Under the pieces are notes generated by a model. It was not told the origin of the DNA. It worked only from the letters and a program-made list of their open reading frames with translations, and ran no database searches. The translations under genes were made by a program, and so were the position numbers. A stretch of 64,000 nucleotides of DNA from Branchiostoma floridae (lineage: Eukaryota; Chordata; Leptocardii; Amphioxiformes; Branchiostomatidae). The DNA lies in the NCBI RefSeq assembly GCF_000003815.2, contig NC_049983.1, forward strand, positions 22,062,796 through 22,126,795, read 5' to 3'. Positions 22,308 through 35,582 of the stretch are shown piece after piece; the stretch's first letter is position 1, and each line of letters starts with the position of its first letter.

Positions 22308-24845
22308 CTACTCATCCGGAAATACCATCTCTCGTGGAAAGATTGTCGCGACAGAAGCTGCGTCTGTCACCACCAACTGTCCACCCGGTCCCACAGCAAC
22401 AGCCCACGGGTTTGTAAAGTTCACAACGGTGCGGACAAACTCCCCGCGGCTTGTGAACATGTCCACCCGTCCGTTTGCCGAGTCAGCCACGAAGATGTGA
22501 CCAAGAAGGTCGGTACAGATACCTCGAGGTTTGCCTTTACCGACACTCACAGTGTCGAACGAGAATGAGTACTGCCCGACGTGATCGTACACATGGACGC
22601 GGGAAACAGAAGTGTCCGTAACAAGAATATTCCCGTCCTTGTCTGTTGTGGCGTACTGCAGTTGGACGCCTTCTTGCTTGCCGAAACTTCCATCAAGTGA
22701 GCCGTTTGGTGTGAACATCAAAATTTCGTTAGACGCTACCACGATGATACTGTTATCGCGCGCGTCCACAGAAATTCTGGGATACCACTGAGCTACACTT
22801 GGCACGTCAAACGTGGCCACCGGCAGGCCGTCTTTACTGTACTGTACCACCCGCACAGCGCCGGCGGCCGCCACCCAGATACGGCCCTCTTTGTCAACGT
22901 CCACGTCGGCAGGGTAGATTACTTTGCCTTCTCCACCCGGGACCACTGCTGGGAAAAGTCGGAGGGAAACGCCGTTCATGTTGAAGACTTGGACGCGTCG
23001 GTTGCTCCATTCGGCGACAAATATCTCATCATCATCAGACACGGCCACACCGCCTGGACTGCCGAGGTCTCCACGTGACGCTCCTTTCCCTCCGAACACG
23101 ATCGGCTTCGAGTTGACGTAGTCATCTGTAGTAGCACACAATATAGTGTTACTCTGTCTTATGATTTCTAGGTGTATTTGCACTTAAAGGGATGCTCTGG
23201 GGATGGTGACAGACGGTCACCGAAACGTCAATGTAAATAAGCGTAGGATTGTGTGAAAAGTCTTATTCAGTGACGCAACAGCCAGAAGAAGGTGTCTATT
23301 CGTGGACTGGAAGCACAAATTGATAACTTTTTTCTTCAAAAAGGTCAAATACTAATGAATCTATGGAAAGTGGCCTTGTTTCAACATTGAATTTGTAATT
23401 TGGATACAGCTAGCTGCACAAGCTTTTTCAGCCCCCTCCGTCCACTATGATATTGATCATGATTACAGTTACCTTGTGAGCTGTAGGGAGTTGATGGCGG
23501 TACGGTACCCTGTGGACTAGTGGAGGCTGTGGTTGCTGCCTGTCCGCCAAAAGGACGTATCTGTAAAAGACCAAAAGGTTATCAGCAATTGGTCGTCACC
23601 TGATCATGTGATTTTCCATAGTGGTCATCATCATCATCATGATCATCACGGTTGCCCGGACCAGGTCCACTCTCTCCTTCCAAACGTCTCTGTCCCCCAT
23701 AGCATTCTCTAAGTCCTCAACCCGCAACCCCACATCACGAGCAAGCAAGTGGTAAAGCCAGTGTACCTCAGAGTTAAAATTACCCTGCCCCTTTCTCCTG
23801 TTTTGGATGAAACGAAGTTTGGTGAGAACACGGCATTAAAACTAAGAGATATGATATACCTCCTCATTTTCCTTCCAATCTTGCAAATCATCTAGATCAG
23901 AAACGATTAGCCAGTGGCCATTAGTGCCAATAACATGTGAGTATTGTAGAGTATAGGAGGACGGCAGAAAACAAGAAATAAAGCAGCTCACCGTGGGTTT
24001 GGACAAGAGATCGGCCATTGTCGTCCTCTCATCAGAGTTGCAGCAGTCAGGCTGACCAGGGGTGGAGGGAGAGTCCACATCAGGGTGACCAGAGGTGTGG
24101 TCAGTGTTCGTAGGTGTTGTCGGCCACCCCGTCGGCTGGACAGAGGATAGAATGTTGAAAGTTTTACATTGGCGATTAATGGTCGTCAGGTATTCAAAAC
24201 TTATGTGTAAGAAGCGTTTCGATGTGTTATCAGTTACAAGTATACCAGAGGCAGATAAGTTCAACCGTAGATGGCATCTTAATGTATACAACATCGTTGG
24301 AACTTAATATTTTTAGTTCGCCTTTTATGTACATGTACGCTACGCCTGATGTCAGAAATCTTATTCTAACAGCTTCTTTTTTCATAATGTTGATACTAGA
24401 ATAAAACATTCAGACATATTGAATACGCTTAATTAGCTCATAAGCAAATACCGGCCTTTCTACGTTTCAAACTATGACATGATGCTAGAATAAAACATTC
24501 AGACCTATTCATTTGTATAAACCTTATGATCGTTAAATAGAGAAACTGTCACAAAAGAAAAGAGGAATGAAAGACACAGGCCTTGTGACTATCCTGCTCG
24601 CCGGTGTTGAGATACATTCCGGCAAAGGTTCCACCGAAGACTAGTAACACCAGAACAATGGCAGCGGATACAGAAGCGCATACCCAGCGAGATGTACACA
24701 CTGAAAAACCATCCATGACATCGGTAAAGGAAATGGATGGATTATGGATACAAACAAAATACTTCTGAATAAATACCATACGCACCATAGGTTACATGAT
24801 TGACATCAATTCAAACAGTCCTAGAGTATGATTTTACATAAAACA

Positions 24846-24907
<62 letters not shown>

Positions 24908-26157
24908 ACTTACTTACTGATACACACAAACAAAGACACCCAGAGAAGCAGAGACACGCACCCACGTTCACACGTTCACACACACCAAGATGACAACATG
25001 TACAAAGATGTGACTGAAACAAATACTTTGAAATGTAAACGTATCTCACCACAAATTGTTTCTTGTTGGGCGTTAGGCACCGGATTCGGGTTCAGCGCGT
25101 TTGGTACATACATCGGATTCGGGTTCAGTGCGTTTTGTGGGTACGTCGGATTCGGGTTCAATGCGTTTTCTCCGTACATCGGATTCGGATCCAATGCGTT
25201 ATCATCAAAGACCGAAATGTCCGTGTCGCTGGCGCTGCTTGAAGGCGTGTTTGTGTTTGTATCTGTTTGACCGGTAGTATCAGAGTCATCCTGACCCATG
25301 TAGGCAACGGCGTACGGTGTAATATCGACAGCATCGTCATCCTCCTCCCGGTATCTAACAGCATAGGGCTGGCATGTCGGGTCGCTAGGACCTGCATCTG
25401 GTCCAGAGGTGGCTTCATCATCTTCTTGATTTGCCGCTGCATCCCGCTGAATACTGAGATTGTCTAAGGCGGGTTCAGTGTGGGTATTCATCTGCTGCAT
25501 TTGGGCATTTATTGGGTGCGTCTGCTTTGGATTTTGTGGGTTTAGGGTGTGTTTGTTCGAATCGAAGGCTGCGTCCGGTTGAACGCCAGACCTCGATGTC
25601 GGTGTACTTTGCGGATACATCGGATTGGAGTTCCGAATACTGGGGTTTGGGGCATCTTGGTTATAGGTAGGGTTTGTGTCCCGGGCGTTTAGAGACCTGG
25701 TGGAATTTGGAGGAAAGATGTCCGATGGATGACGAGCGGCACCCGTGTTCCTATCTTCCCCCATAAAGGCTGGAGTGTTAGCAGTATTTTGGGATGACCC
25801 GCATTCCCGAAAGTTGGTAGAGATATCAGTGCGTCCTCTTGAAGCTGTCTCTGGTGTCTGGATGGGTTTCTTCTTTCTTCGCATCCCTTTCGACATTGTC
25901 TGAATGAACACCAAGTCATCCTTGGACATGTACGCAGCTGCAAATGCTTCAACATTGGTACCGCTAGCAGTAACACCAGTCGGTGGCCCATTGTCGTCTT
26001 CACCATCTCTTCTCACAGACATCATGTCATCATCATCGTCCTCATCGTCTCCCTTGTAGCCGGAACTGCTCACAGGTCTTACAGTGCTCCCGGATCTGAT
26101 CGGCCTCATGTTGTCGCTTGAGAAACACTTTGCGATGTCTCCAGGTTCCTCGGCCAT
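22308..26157 (-). CDS. NHL-repeat type II membrane protein, array copy E (most diverged)
   Basis: Exons: 26157-25050, 24700-24582, 24135-23992, 23560-23473 and 23125-22308. The total is 2277 nt, 758 aa, in phase throughout. The start MAEEPGD is chosen by homology; the same frame stays open upstream with an ATG at 26331, which would add 58 residues with no counterpart in A-D. The tail has five NPxY motifs (NPTYNQD, NPMYPQS, NPMYGEN, NPTYPQN, NPMYVPN), three of them in 33-bp repeats at about 25082-25200. The TM is at residues 370-409, the stalk at 410-457 with one SPSTPG unit, and the NHL domain at 487-758. The TM exon ends CACAAG followed by GCCTGT, a GC donor, where the other copies have GTGAGC. 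If that donor is not used, the protein would end shortly after the TM helix. The NHL exon is 12 nt shorter than in B and C. Confidence 0.78.
24849..24905. repeat. CA dinucleotide microsatellite
   Basis: About 28 CA units in the first intron of copy E. Confidence 0.97.
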
Positions 26158-28768
26158 GCTTCTGATCATGACAGGACTGCTTTCGGCCTTGTGGTAGGTA
26201 CTTGATAAAACCCTCTTGGGGATTGATGGTTCTGATGATGAAGGGATGTGCCGTGATGTGATCACTCGCTCCGGCTGAACAGCCAAGTTTATCTGCAACA
26301 CCAGACTGGTTACCGCTGTTTTATCGTTCACTTCAACTTTCTTCTATCCAGCCCTTTGTTTATTCACGCCGGTACTAGCCCAATGCACGTTTTGTTTGCG
26401 CGTGTACTCATGAGTTAACATCATTTTCTCGTGAATTCGGCAATTATGATCAGGCCAAGAGGAAATGTCATAATTAATTACTTCTTTGCTAAAATATAAA
26501 ACTCAATTTGTTGCCAATTGTTTCCTTTCATCAGGTGCCAGACAATTTCAGTCGATGTTTTGCTGTTGAACGTGACCCATCATCGTTTCTGTCATGTATT
26601 AGTTATTTGTAGTGCGTGGATGCGTCACTGTGACACGTGCTGCTACTTCATGGGGGTGGGGTGGCTTGCTTAATAATGACTGTACCGATGTCTTTAGCCA
26701 AGAACATTACCTTTTTATTGAATTCTATTATTCGTTGTTTCAGACATGTGTTAATCATAGTTTGAAAGACGGTCCTGATAGTCTTATTCAGATTTCAGGT
26801 ATTCACCTCTTCTTATTTTTCATTCGCCAAATCATTCATTAAAGCTGGAATCTCCTTGCAGAGCCTCCCATTCCAAGTCGCTTAACGAAGCTGCCACCCC
26901 CCTGCAGACCCTCGCGTCACTGTCGTCAAAGGGACGCTGGTCCTGCATCTTTTACGACTACGACAAAAAAGCTATTTATAGTGAAAAAGTTAAACTATAA
27001 AGTTTTAAAACATATGTCAGACACAATCAAAGCACTGGCAATTAAGGTAAGTGTCACAACAGTGCAAAGCATCCCCAAAGCATGCAGATAGCTTCCACCA
27101 GATACATTTCCATAAAAGACAACTACCTGTATGTACATGTCCAATGGGAACACGTTTCATCTAGCCATCGGTGTATGATGAGGCACAAGTATTATTATTG
27201 AAATGTGTTTCCTGTAATAAGAACCATTCATTAATACCACGAGGAGTCAGAAAACAAGGTAGACCCTTGTATCATTTATATCTACAAAGTGCTCTCAGGT
27301 TTGGAAGTTTAAATTTCCGGCACGCTTCGTTCACCTTCAGTAAAGGGTCTATAAAAGACACAACAATTGCAGAGACTTAATGGCGATCTTTGATCTGAAT
27401 TCTTTTGTACGCGGCCAAAATGACTAACGCAAGATTTTATTAAAAGTTGAAAGGAGAAAACAAACATTGACATTTTATTATCCAATGTGTTTATTCAAAT
27501 GGAAAGGTTCAAAGTGCTGCTATTTCACATAAAAGACGACAGAGTTTACCGAACACTCGACAGTCCTCACAGTTAAGTTGGAATATGTACTGACAAGCAA
27601 GTATCACCATCTGTGCTTGTGGATTCAATACCGCATGTTACGTACATGTTAAACATACAAACTTGAAGATAGAGTAACGTTACGGTGCTGGCACGAATAC
27701 AAATGTCCCATCTGGTCTTCCCACCGCAATATGCATATAGATACGAGCAGTTACCGATTTCAGACATTGCGAGATAGACGATTGCTTTTATTTGGTAACT
27801 GTTATGATAGTGCCTAGTTTGAGGTATATACGAGGCGTTTGAGGTCACAGACTTCATAACTTTAGTTTTTGCTTGTAAACATGAATTCGACTACGGGGAA
27901 ATTTGTACTACTATGTCCTACAGTGTTTTTTAATCGATACATACACTTTCTCTCTCTTTCTCTTTCTTTCTCACTCTTTCTCTCTCACACTACCTCATGC
28001 CTTGAAAATAGTTCACATTGTTCTGTATCGCAGGTAGTGAAAATGTTCAAAAGGTGGACAGAAGCTGCTTGCAAAATATACGAGAGGCATCTTTTATTAG
28101 ATCAAGCAGCTCCTTGATTAGATTCACATCAAAAGCGTGGGTCAGGAAATGAAATAATTCCGCCCATTGTTGAAAACAACTTTTTAAAAGTGGTAAGCAA
28201 GCATAATATGTACGATAGGAAAACATCACTGACATTTTGGAAAGGGCTTTACACTTGAGATTGCTACATAAGATTGCTGGTTTTTCCTCAAGCGCAGGAG
28301 TCTCGGTGAGAGCCAGGAGTCAGTGTGGGCAGTGAGTGAGCCGGCGGGAAGGAAAGGTAGGGCACCTCTTTTATCTTGTTCGTGCCACCGAAGGAGAAAA
28401 CGCTCCTTTCATTAGACATGAAATAAGAAGTGAACGAGTCTCTTGAACATACTACGGTGAACCTGTGCGAGACATTTACTTCAATTTAAAGAGGTAACCG
28501 GTAACAGAAGCGGATGTTATGGCCCTTTAGAATCCATTTAGAGAATGTAAGAACACATGATATCCAGCTTAGACGAAAAAGACTAAGTTGTGCACAATGT
28601 ACTATTCAAAGGTGGCAGAGACTAGTACCTATGGGGATATGGTTGGCTCTTTAGACTGAGCATAAATCCAGTTGCTTGATTAATTTTGTACCAAGTAATG
28701 TTTTACATGAATGCCTAACATTTGCCGATGTATAATTGATATCTATTGTTTACTTTCAATGGTTTCAG
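26158..28768. other. Gene-free stretch between the NHL array and the ApeC gene
   Basis: The part next to E keeps a weak copy of the array upstream flank, including CAGGTGCCAGACAATTTC (about 26532), in which the E-box core CACGTG has become CAGGTG. Farther right I see no gene, repeat array or homology. A TC-rich simple repeat lies at 27947-27987. The first exon (5' UTR) of the ApeC gene must lie somewhere here, because its coding exon starts after an acceptor-like TTTCAG, but I cannot place it. Confidence 0.45.
27947..27987. repeat. TC/CTTT-rich simple repeat
   Basis: Imperfect TCTCTCTTTC-type tract. Confidence 0.85.
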
Positions 28769-28773
28769 GCAAC

Positions 28774-31700
28774 ATGTCTGCCCTCAATCTCCTTGTGCTG
28801 TTGGCGACCCTCTTCCTTGTAAGTGCAGGTTGGGTCTTAGCTGACAATTTGGAGAAAACTCCAGGTAAGATCTAGGAAATGTAATCAATTAGATTATCAG
28901 GGTTAATTTGACCGTAGACATGGGGATAATTAACATGTTGGTCCTGGTTTGAAAGATCAATAAAAGTACCTCTCATGCAAATAATGCATAATATCGGTTA
29001 TATGTATGAGAAACAAAGGGACTGTAACAAGCATAACTCGGGAGCTTTTTCATCCGTATTGGATACTGATGGTGCCATTTTTCTTCTGACACTTCAATAC
29101 AGTCGATGAACTTCGTGAAAGGGGATTCCAGGTCACTGACGGCTGTGTAAACCACAAGGTATGGTCATTTAGGCTTTTCACAATAAGATACTATCTCATT
29201 GTAACTTAAATTGGTCGACAGGCACCCGACATGCAGACATGTTTTGGCTTTTGGTTTCTACATAATCATTTTCAGTGTTTATTGTACACGTCATTGGATA
29301 ACCTTGAAGAATATAGCTTCGGAGACATTCTACGCAATTGGGCAATTGGGGGTTTTGACTAACGGTAATTTATGTAAACGGACAAAGCAAATTATCAGTC
29401 AACGACTAGCTATAAGATACGTTGGACGTAATTGGTTTTGCCATCTCTATTTTAACATATAGAAGTGATGCTTATAGAACGTATTTTAATTTGAATTGTG
29501 TTGTGTTTATCAAAAAACGATGACAACAACGACTACATTGCCATGTCTTATAATTACTGTTATTTATAGCATGGAGACCAGTGGGCATCTACCACAAAGG
29601 GGCTGAACTGTGCATGCTCCAGGGGGCGCAGCCTCTGCTACCCCGTGACCTGTCTGCCAGACACTCGCCTCGCTGTATTCAAGGGCCGCTGGGACTGTGT
29701 CTTCGACGACGACGACGAATATGACAAGCACAGTGCTGGTAAGGGAATCAATGATTCAGACTCAATCAAACACCAGCTGATATTAATTTTTTTGCCCTAA
29801 TTTCTGGTACCCTTTCTTTCTTATCATTACTGTCTCCGTCCATCTCTTTACAGATTAGAATGAATATGCTCTTGTTAGATACAAATTTGTCAACAGAAAA
29901 AGTGCATAAGTTGCTATTATGTCACCTATGTTTGCAAAACCAAAACAGAGTTCCCATATTTTTTTGCATTATGGCAAGAAAATGATTATATGTACCTTGT
30001 TCTTATAGATCCACTTCCAGATCCAAAGGCCGGCCTGACACAGGAGACCCGGATGGATGCACAGCATACCGTAAGCGGCCATGAAAATATTCGAGAACGC
30101 TTCCATTGAGATATCATTTCAGTACATGTTAGGATTATGAAGGCTTCATTATTAAGTTCTTAAATATTTTCTTTATATGCTTCTCAGGTGTGTAAACATA
30201 AATTTCGATTTTACCAGACTGTCACCAACAATGATACTACTGCAATGACGCAATTTTCCATTGATGATTTCTTCTAGAAAACAGGCAATGCAAGCCCGCG
30301 AACGGGTATCACCGGTCTCGATGTCTTCTCCGCTCTCTTTGCGGTCGTCGGCGACATCGCTGACAACTTCGACCAAACAGAGGCTCAACTACAGGAGATC
30401 AAAGACAAGCTAGAAGAGCTGGACCAACAAATCAACCAACTATCATCACAAATCAGCAATCTACACGCTGCTGTGGAAGCGGGAAATCAGTGGGTGGCGG
30501 GCGTTATTCTTTACGGGCGTTATGAACAGAGGCTTCGCTTCTTGCTACACTACTTGAACGCGAGGCTGAGTGTTGACGACAACGGACAGTTTCAGCCAGA
30601 CAGTCGGGCTCAGGAATGGGCTGATGAAGTGCTAGGTCTTTCATCGGACGGGGTGGAAGAGGTAAGTAAAATGTAAATCCACTCGGCGATGCACATTCCT
30701 TACCATGAAGACCTTATGTCGAGAATTCTTCATCAAATCATTCAATGTTTTATGTAGACTCATGACTCTCTAACAAATACCGATGTGTTGACCCATGATG
30801 TGAAAAACCCAGACACAAATTTTGATTCCGTTTGCTTCTGCTGCAGATCCTTTTCCACCTACATGACATGATGATGGGCACATCGGGCCTGTTTGGGGGT
30901 AGGTCTCTTTTTCTTATCTATGAGGCCCGAATGGAGGCCGCTTCAAACCGGTACTGGAATCAGGTAAGTTGATATCAAAAATTCAACATGAAATGTAGAT
31001 GCTAATGTATCCTCAGCAGCAAAAACTAACGTCCTGACAGGAATAGACCCGGCATCAGAATGTCAACAAGAGAGCTACAAACCTCTGGAGTGCTTCCAAC
31101 TTTAGGTCAACTCTGGTATCGTTCAGTTGGCAATGCTGCGGGTGAGTCGCTCCGATTTGTCTGAAGGAGTGAAGTGGCGATATCACATAGCCTGGAGTCA
31201 AGCCTTGTTTGCTCTTGTCCTAACTTCGGGAGCGGACCAAAGGAAAAAAGGCTTGGCTAGATATCACACAGCGACGACAGTGTACATGGTTTATTTATCA
31301 ATCTTATCATGAATTCTATTTGATAGCGCCTACTAATTTGTTGTAGCAGCTCTTAATATACGTCGTGGCTTAATACATAGCTTCACTCAACATTGTCCAG
31401 GTGCATGACTTCCTTGAGTACGTCGTTTCTCTGGAGGTGTCAGGGTATGCTGCCAAAAGAACTGCTCTCCACATTAAGGGGAGATCAAGCAAGACAGCGG
31501 ACATACTGGATGTTGGCAGGGAGAGGATTCGGCAACAAGGGGCCTACCTGGATCCATTTGTGAAAGGTAACCATTTCAAGAATATAATTTTCTTGTACAT
31601 ATGTTGGCCTGTTGTATTAGTTATGCTGGCCCGTCGGACATACAGTGTGAGTATAGTATCCCACATGCTTGATGGCTCCTCCATCTGACGTGCTTCTCGG

Positions 31701-33515
31701 CACCTGACTAGCGGTGATCTTCAGCCAGAGCTCCACCCTTCACTGTACGTTTCGTCCCTTCCCTCTGGTACGCCTCTGGGTGGGGGGACGACAGGGGAGG
31801 CGTCTCCCCCTGCCTCACTGCTACTCTTACTCCTCATGTTGTTTCCTTCGCCTACCCCAGGTCTTGTCTTTTATCCTCATCCAGAGCCAAAAGCTGGATT
31901 TCTCCACCTCCTCTGCCATAGTCTATACATACTTGGTCTATATGACAATTATATTAAGTTGTTTGCTGTTTCTCATCTATTTCGTTGTTGTCTTTGACTC
32001 TACCGCAGAATGGCCAACTGGAACCTACGGCCTGCCGATGACCAACACGGGTTGCCCGGCCTTTGCAGACGTAACCTGGCACGAAGGTCAGCGCTTCCAG
32101 GACCAGGACGGGGCCTCCCTCAGCAGCTGGAGTAGCGGGCTTCACTTTCCAAGCAACACCTACTACGGCGGCCACATGATCCAGAAATTCTGCATGAAGG
32201 TATGAGAAATAAATGGCTGTGTATTTGTTATTGCCAATTCATGCCGGTGTAGTGATACGATAAAATAGAAAATGAGGCTTTAGATTTCATAACTTCATGA
32301 TTATGACTCTAAGTTAGGAAATTACCCACTCATGTTAAAAGAAAAACTGCCTTTTGTGAATCAGACTTTCAGTTACGAAGGGAGTGGTAATTGGCCGAGG
32401 GGGAGCTACTGCATTTTCCAGAAGTGGTCTTGCCCAAGCGGTAAGTCTTTCAAGGTGTTCATTTTAGACCTACGTATAGGTCAAATTTTTGTAACATGTC
32501 ATAAACCAATTAACGTAGAAGATTTTTTTTGTAATTTTCAAACTTAACTTTTGGGAAGAGGTTGACAACTAATTCAGTGCTCTATTTTTTTTCATGGAAT
32601 TGTCCAAAATTGTACTTCAAAGGAGAGCTCTGAATCTTATATCAGTATGTTATCAACAGGATTCCAAACAGGGTCTGTGTACTGGGATGATGAAGACAAT
32701 GGCAACGACAACACTGTGAGTGGATCCTACCCAGATGGCGTGTACAACACCAACACCAGGATCTACTTCTGTTGCCGCAGCGACGGCAACCGTCGGACTC
32801 CCATCCTTCTACCGTCCCGCCGACCCTTCTACCTGTTCCGCCAATCCTCATATGGATGCCAGGAGGTATGTATATACTGATGCAGAAATATGCAACAACC
32901 TGAACAAACCAGATATGCATGTTTCAGCTAGCCTGGAGGCGGTGCGAAACTCCTTCCACAGCAAACTACCTTTCTAGGCAAACTCCCTTCCACGGCAAAC
33001 TGACTTCCACGGCAAACCCCCTTTCCCGGCATTAGAGAAACTTAGCCAACTTTTAGCCAACCAGCGCCAGCCCCCCCCCCCCCCCCCCCGGAAAAAAAAA
33101 GCCCCTCATCAAAGTCTGCAAAGGAGCCTAAATATCAGTGATGTTCATGTAAATAGCGTTATTCTTATAATCCAGTACCATCGACGAATATCGGTAAGAA
33201 AAGTATAACAACAAAACATAGTTTCTCTCATGTCTAATACATCAGTCACAGTGGCACTACATTTGAATAAGCTCATGTTGTACAACAGCATGCCACACAC
33301 ATTATCTATGGTAATTTGGTCAACTGTTATTTTATTTACAAAATGTACATTATATGTACTTACAACAGGTGCTGAACATGCGAGTTACCGAAGAGTACTA
33401 CCTATGGGACGATGAGAACTCCTACAATGATGACACCAACTGGGGATCCCACCCATATGACAGCGGTGATGGTCGCAACCACAAGCTCTGGTACTGCTAC
33501 TACCAGCCTAACTAG
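28774..33515 (+). CDS. Secreted ApeC (apextrin C-terminal) domain protein
   Basis: Twelve coding exons: 28774-28864, 29103-29158, 29570-29738, 30009-30070, 30278-30661, 30847-30963, 31106-31141, 31401-31566, 32009-32199, 32365-32440, 32660-32865 and 33369-33515. The total is 1701 nt, 566 aa, all phases closing. Residues 1-23 are a signal peptide (LNLLVLLATLFLV). Residues 45-90 are a cysteine cluster (DGC, NCAC, LCYPVTC) resembling a VWC-type fold. Residues 142-175 form a coiled coil (LQEIKDKLEELDQQINQL), and 175-360 are helical with no family I recognise. Residues 361-566 are the ApeC domain: WPTGTYGLP, FCMK, WPRGSYCI, CPSGFQTGSVYWDDED, FCCRSDG, TEEYYLW. ApeC proteins of amphioxus are known secreted or intracellular bacterial-ligand recognition proteins; an immune role here is by family. 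Exon 7 (36 nt) is the least certain. Confidence 0.87.
32960..33030. repeat. Short degenerate tandem repeat in last intron of the ApeC gene
   Basis: About four units of the type CTTCCACGGCAAACT. A 19-bp poly-C run follows at about 33070-33090, a likely assembly-fragile spot. Confidence 0.7.
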
Positions 33516-33701
33516 TGAGAAACAACCAGATACCATTTACCCAAAAGAAAACTCTTTTGGCTATTCAGTGTATTCAAGCACTTTTTCTGATTAAACGTTA
33601 CATTCCAGGTGTAAAAAGATGTTGCTACATGTATGTTCGAAAACTGTCAACACTTTGACCCTGAAACTGCAAACGCTAAAAAAATGAAAGCCTACTGCGC
33701 T

Positions 33702-33711
33702 AATAAATAAA
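33702..33711 (+). terminator. Poly(A) signals of the ApeC gene
   Basis: Two overlapping AATAAA hexamers about 190 bp after the stop codon at 33513-33515. Confidence 0.65.
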
Positions 33712-33715
33712 GAGT

Positions 33716-35582
33716 ATAATACTGCAGCAGCACTTTATCTGCCTTTGTTTTCCTTACTGTGTCAGTATTTTGCACAGCAAGAAACTGTAGACACTACTAT
33801 ATAGCCAATCCCAGTGACCTCTTGCATCGTTGGAGAAGAGAATAGTCTGCGTAAAGCTGGTGTCACACATTGCTTGACTGAAATTTTTGGCAGTACAAAA
33901 TGTAATATATATATATATATATGGCCAATCTCCCCTCGACCACTGCATGACTTTTCGGATCCGCAGGTCATTAGCCCAGCCCAATGCAACAGGGTAGATC
34001 TTCAGGCGAAAAATATCCCCGACTCTGGCGAGTTAAAAATTTAGCGACCTTCTGGCAATCAACATAATTTTGGGTGAAGTGTGATGCCGGCTTGACTAAC
34101 ACAACTCTCTAGCCTGCTTAGCTCTCTGAGCCAGCTGAACAAAAGTCATCAGCAAAGTGTAAGCCCCCCCCCCCCCCCAAAGGCCCAGAAAGGCTACAAA
34201 CTCTCCATGGAGCCCCTCAAACATACCTCAAATGCCCATCACAGTCTATGCGCAAATGCTGAGTATTACGTGGTATGAAAGGGCACTGGTAGCTGATTTT
34301 TAAATCCATCACATGATTTATTACAGTCTATCACATGTTCTTCTCCAAGAATGAAAAAACATCTCCAAATGATAGCTGTATATTTCACCACAACTGTCCC
34401 AAAAGGAATGTTGCATCTTCAACTCAATCCAAAATACATCAGTACCACCATGTTCAAGTACAAAATAAGAAACACATTCTAATTCAGAAAAAAAAAGAAA
34501 CAGATCACACCACATTTTAGGAGGAATGAAGTTAAAGGGCCAGAAGAGTGGCATGAAACCTACAGGCTTTTGCCTATTTAAACATAGAGAAATGCCTGTT
34601 TCTTGATCTAGCAGGGTTTTTAAGAAAAGAAGCAGCATGAGATGGTTATTTGTCAAAACTTAAACCTCCTGCAATTCAGGATAAGTCCAGCAGCATAAAC
34701 ATACATGTAGGAGGTATCATTCATCAATTCATCACTGCCATATAATAATAATAATTTACACCACATATTTGTACTGACACCTTGACACAACATTGTTTAC
34801 AATATTACACTGACAACAATTACTATATAGATACATCACTCTTTCCCAATAACAATGTAAGATATATTCCGTTTCTTCTTTACTAATAGTTTGTATCTAT
34901 TTCTTACATGAAGATTTTTCTATAATCTGTCTAGTTCCATATTGCATATTTTCTACACATCACCTGTGCTAACATATACAGATAAATCATTTAAGGCTGC
35001 ACCAAGCTAACTATTTGGTTTGCATTCTTTTAACTACAACATAAAAAAATGGAGTGGACTTAAAAGTTAATATTTTTCATTGAAAACAGCAGGGGTGGGG
35101 AGGTTGGTGTCTGCCACCATAACTTCTCCAAGCTCACACTTAACCACTTTTTCTATTCTGCCACATTTGTAGTTATCTGTTGATGTTTGTTTGTTTGTTT
35201 ATCATTTACCATCATGGTAATTCTACTGGAAGAGAATCCCAATCTAAGTGATTAACATGATGCAGCTCACACATGTGACCACTACATCTGCTATATATAT
35301 ATATATATAATCTGCCACCTTTACAATACTGTTCTCTGTGATGTTCATCATTTATTGCAATACTTCTACTGTGAGATAATCCCAAACCAATTGACAAGCA
35401 TGATGTAGCCATCACACCTAAAAACTACATCTTCTAATCCGCCATGTTGACAGTTATCTGCTGATGTTTGCTTATTAGCTACAATAACTCTACTGGAAGA
35501 GAATCCTAAACCAAACAAGATGTAGCCAACACTACGTCTGCTATTCCAGAAACTATTTCCGCTACTCGAGACACTATGTCTG
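33716..35582. other. Gap between convergent ApeC and ATP6AP1 genes, including the ATP6AP1 3' UTR
   Basis: No coding sequence is recognised. AT microsatellites lie at about 33905-33922 and 35290-35309, and a poly-C run at about 34166-34178. About 35155-35582 consists of two to three degenerate repeats of about 150 bp (marker TTATCTGCTGATGTTTG and CTACTGGAAGAGAATCC). These reach the ATP6AP1 stop codon, and the stop-codon context TCTGCTATTCC recurs just outside it. Confidence 0.5.

Noticed and set aside
26158-26331. Upstream ATG extension of copy E
   Set aside because: The 58 extra codons have no match in A-D, and the conserved start MAEE lies at 26157; kept only as a note.
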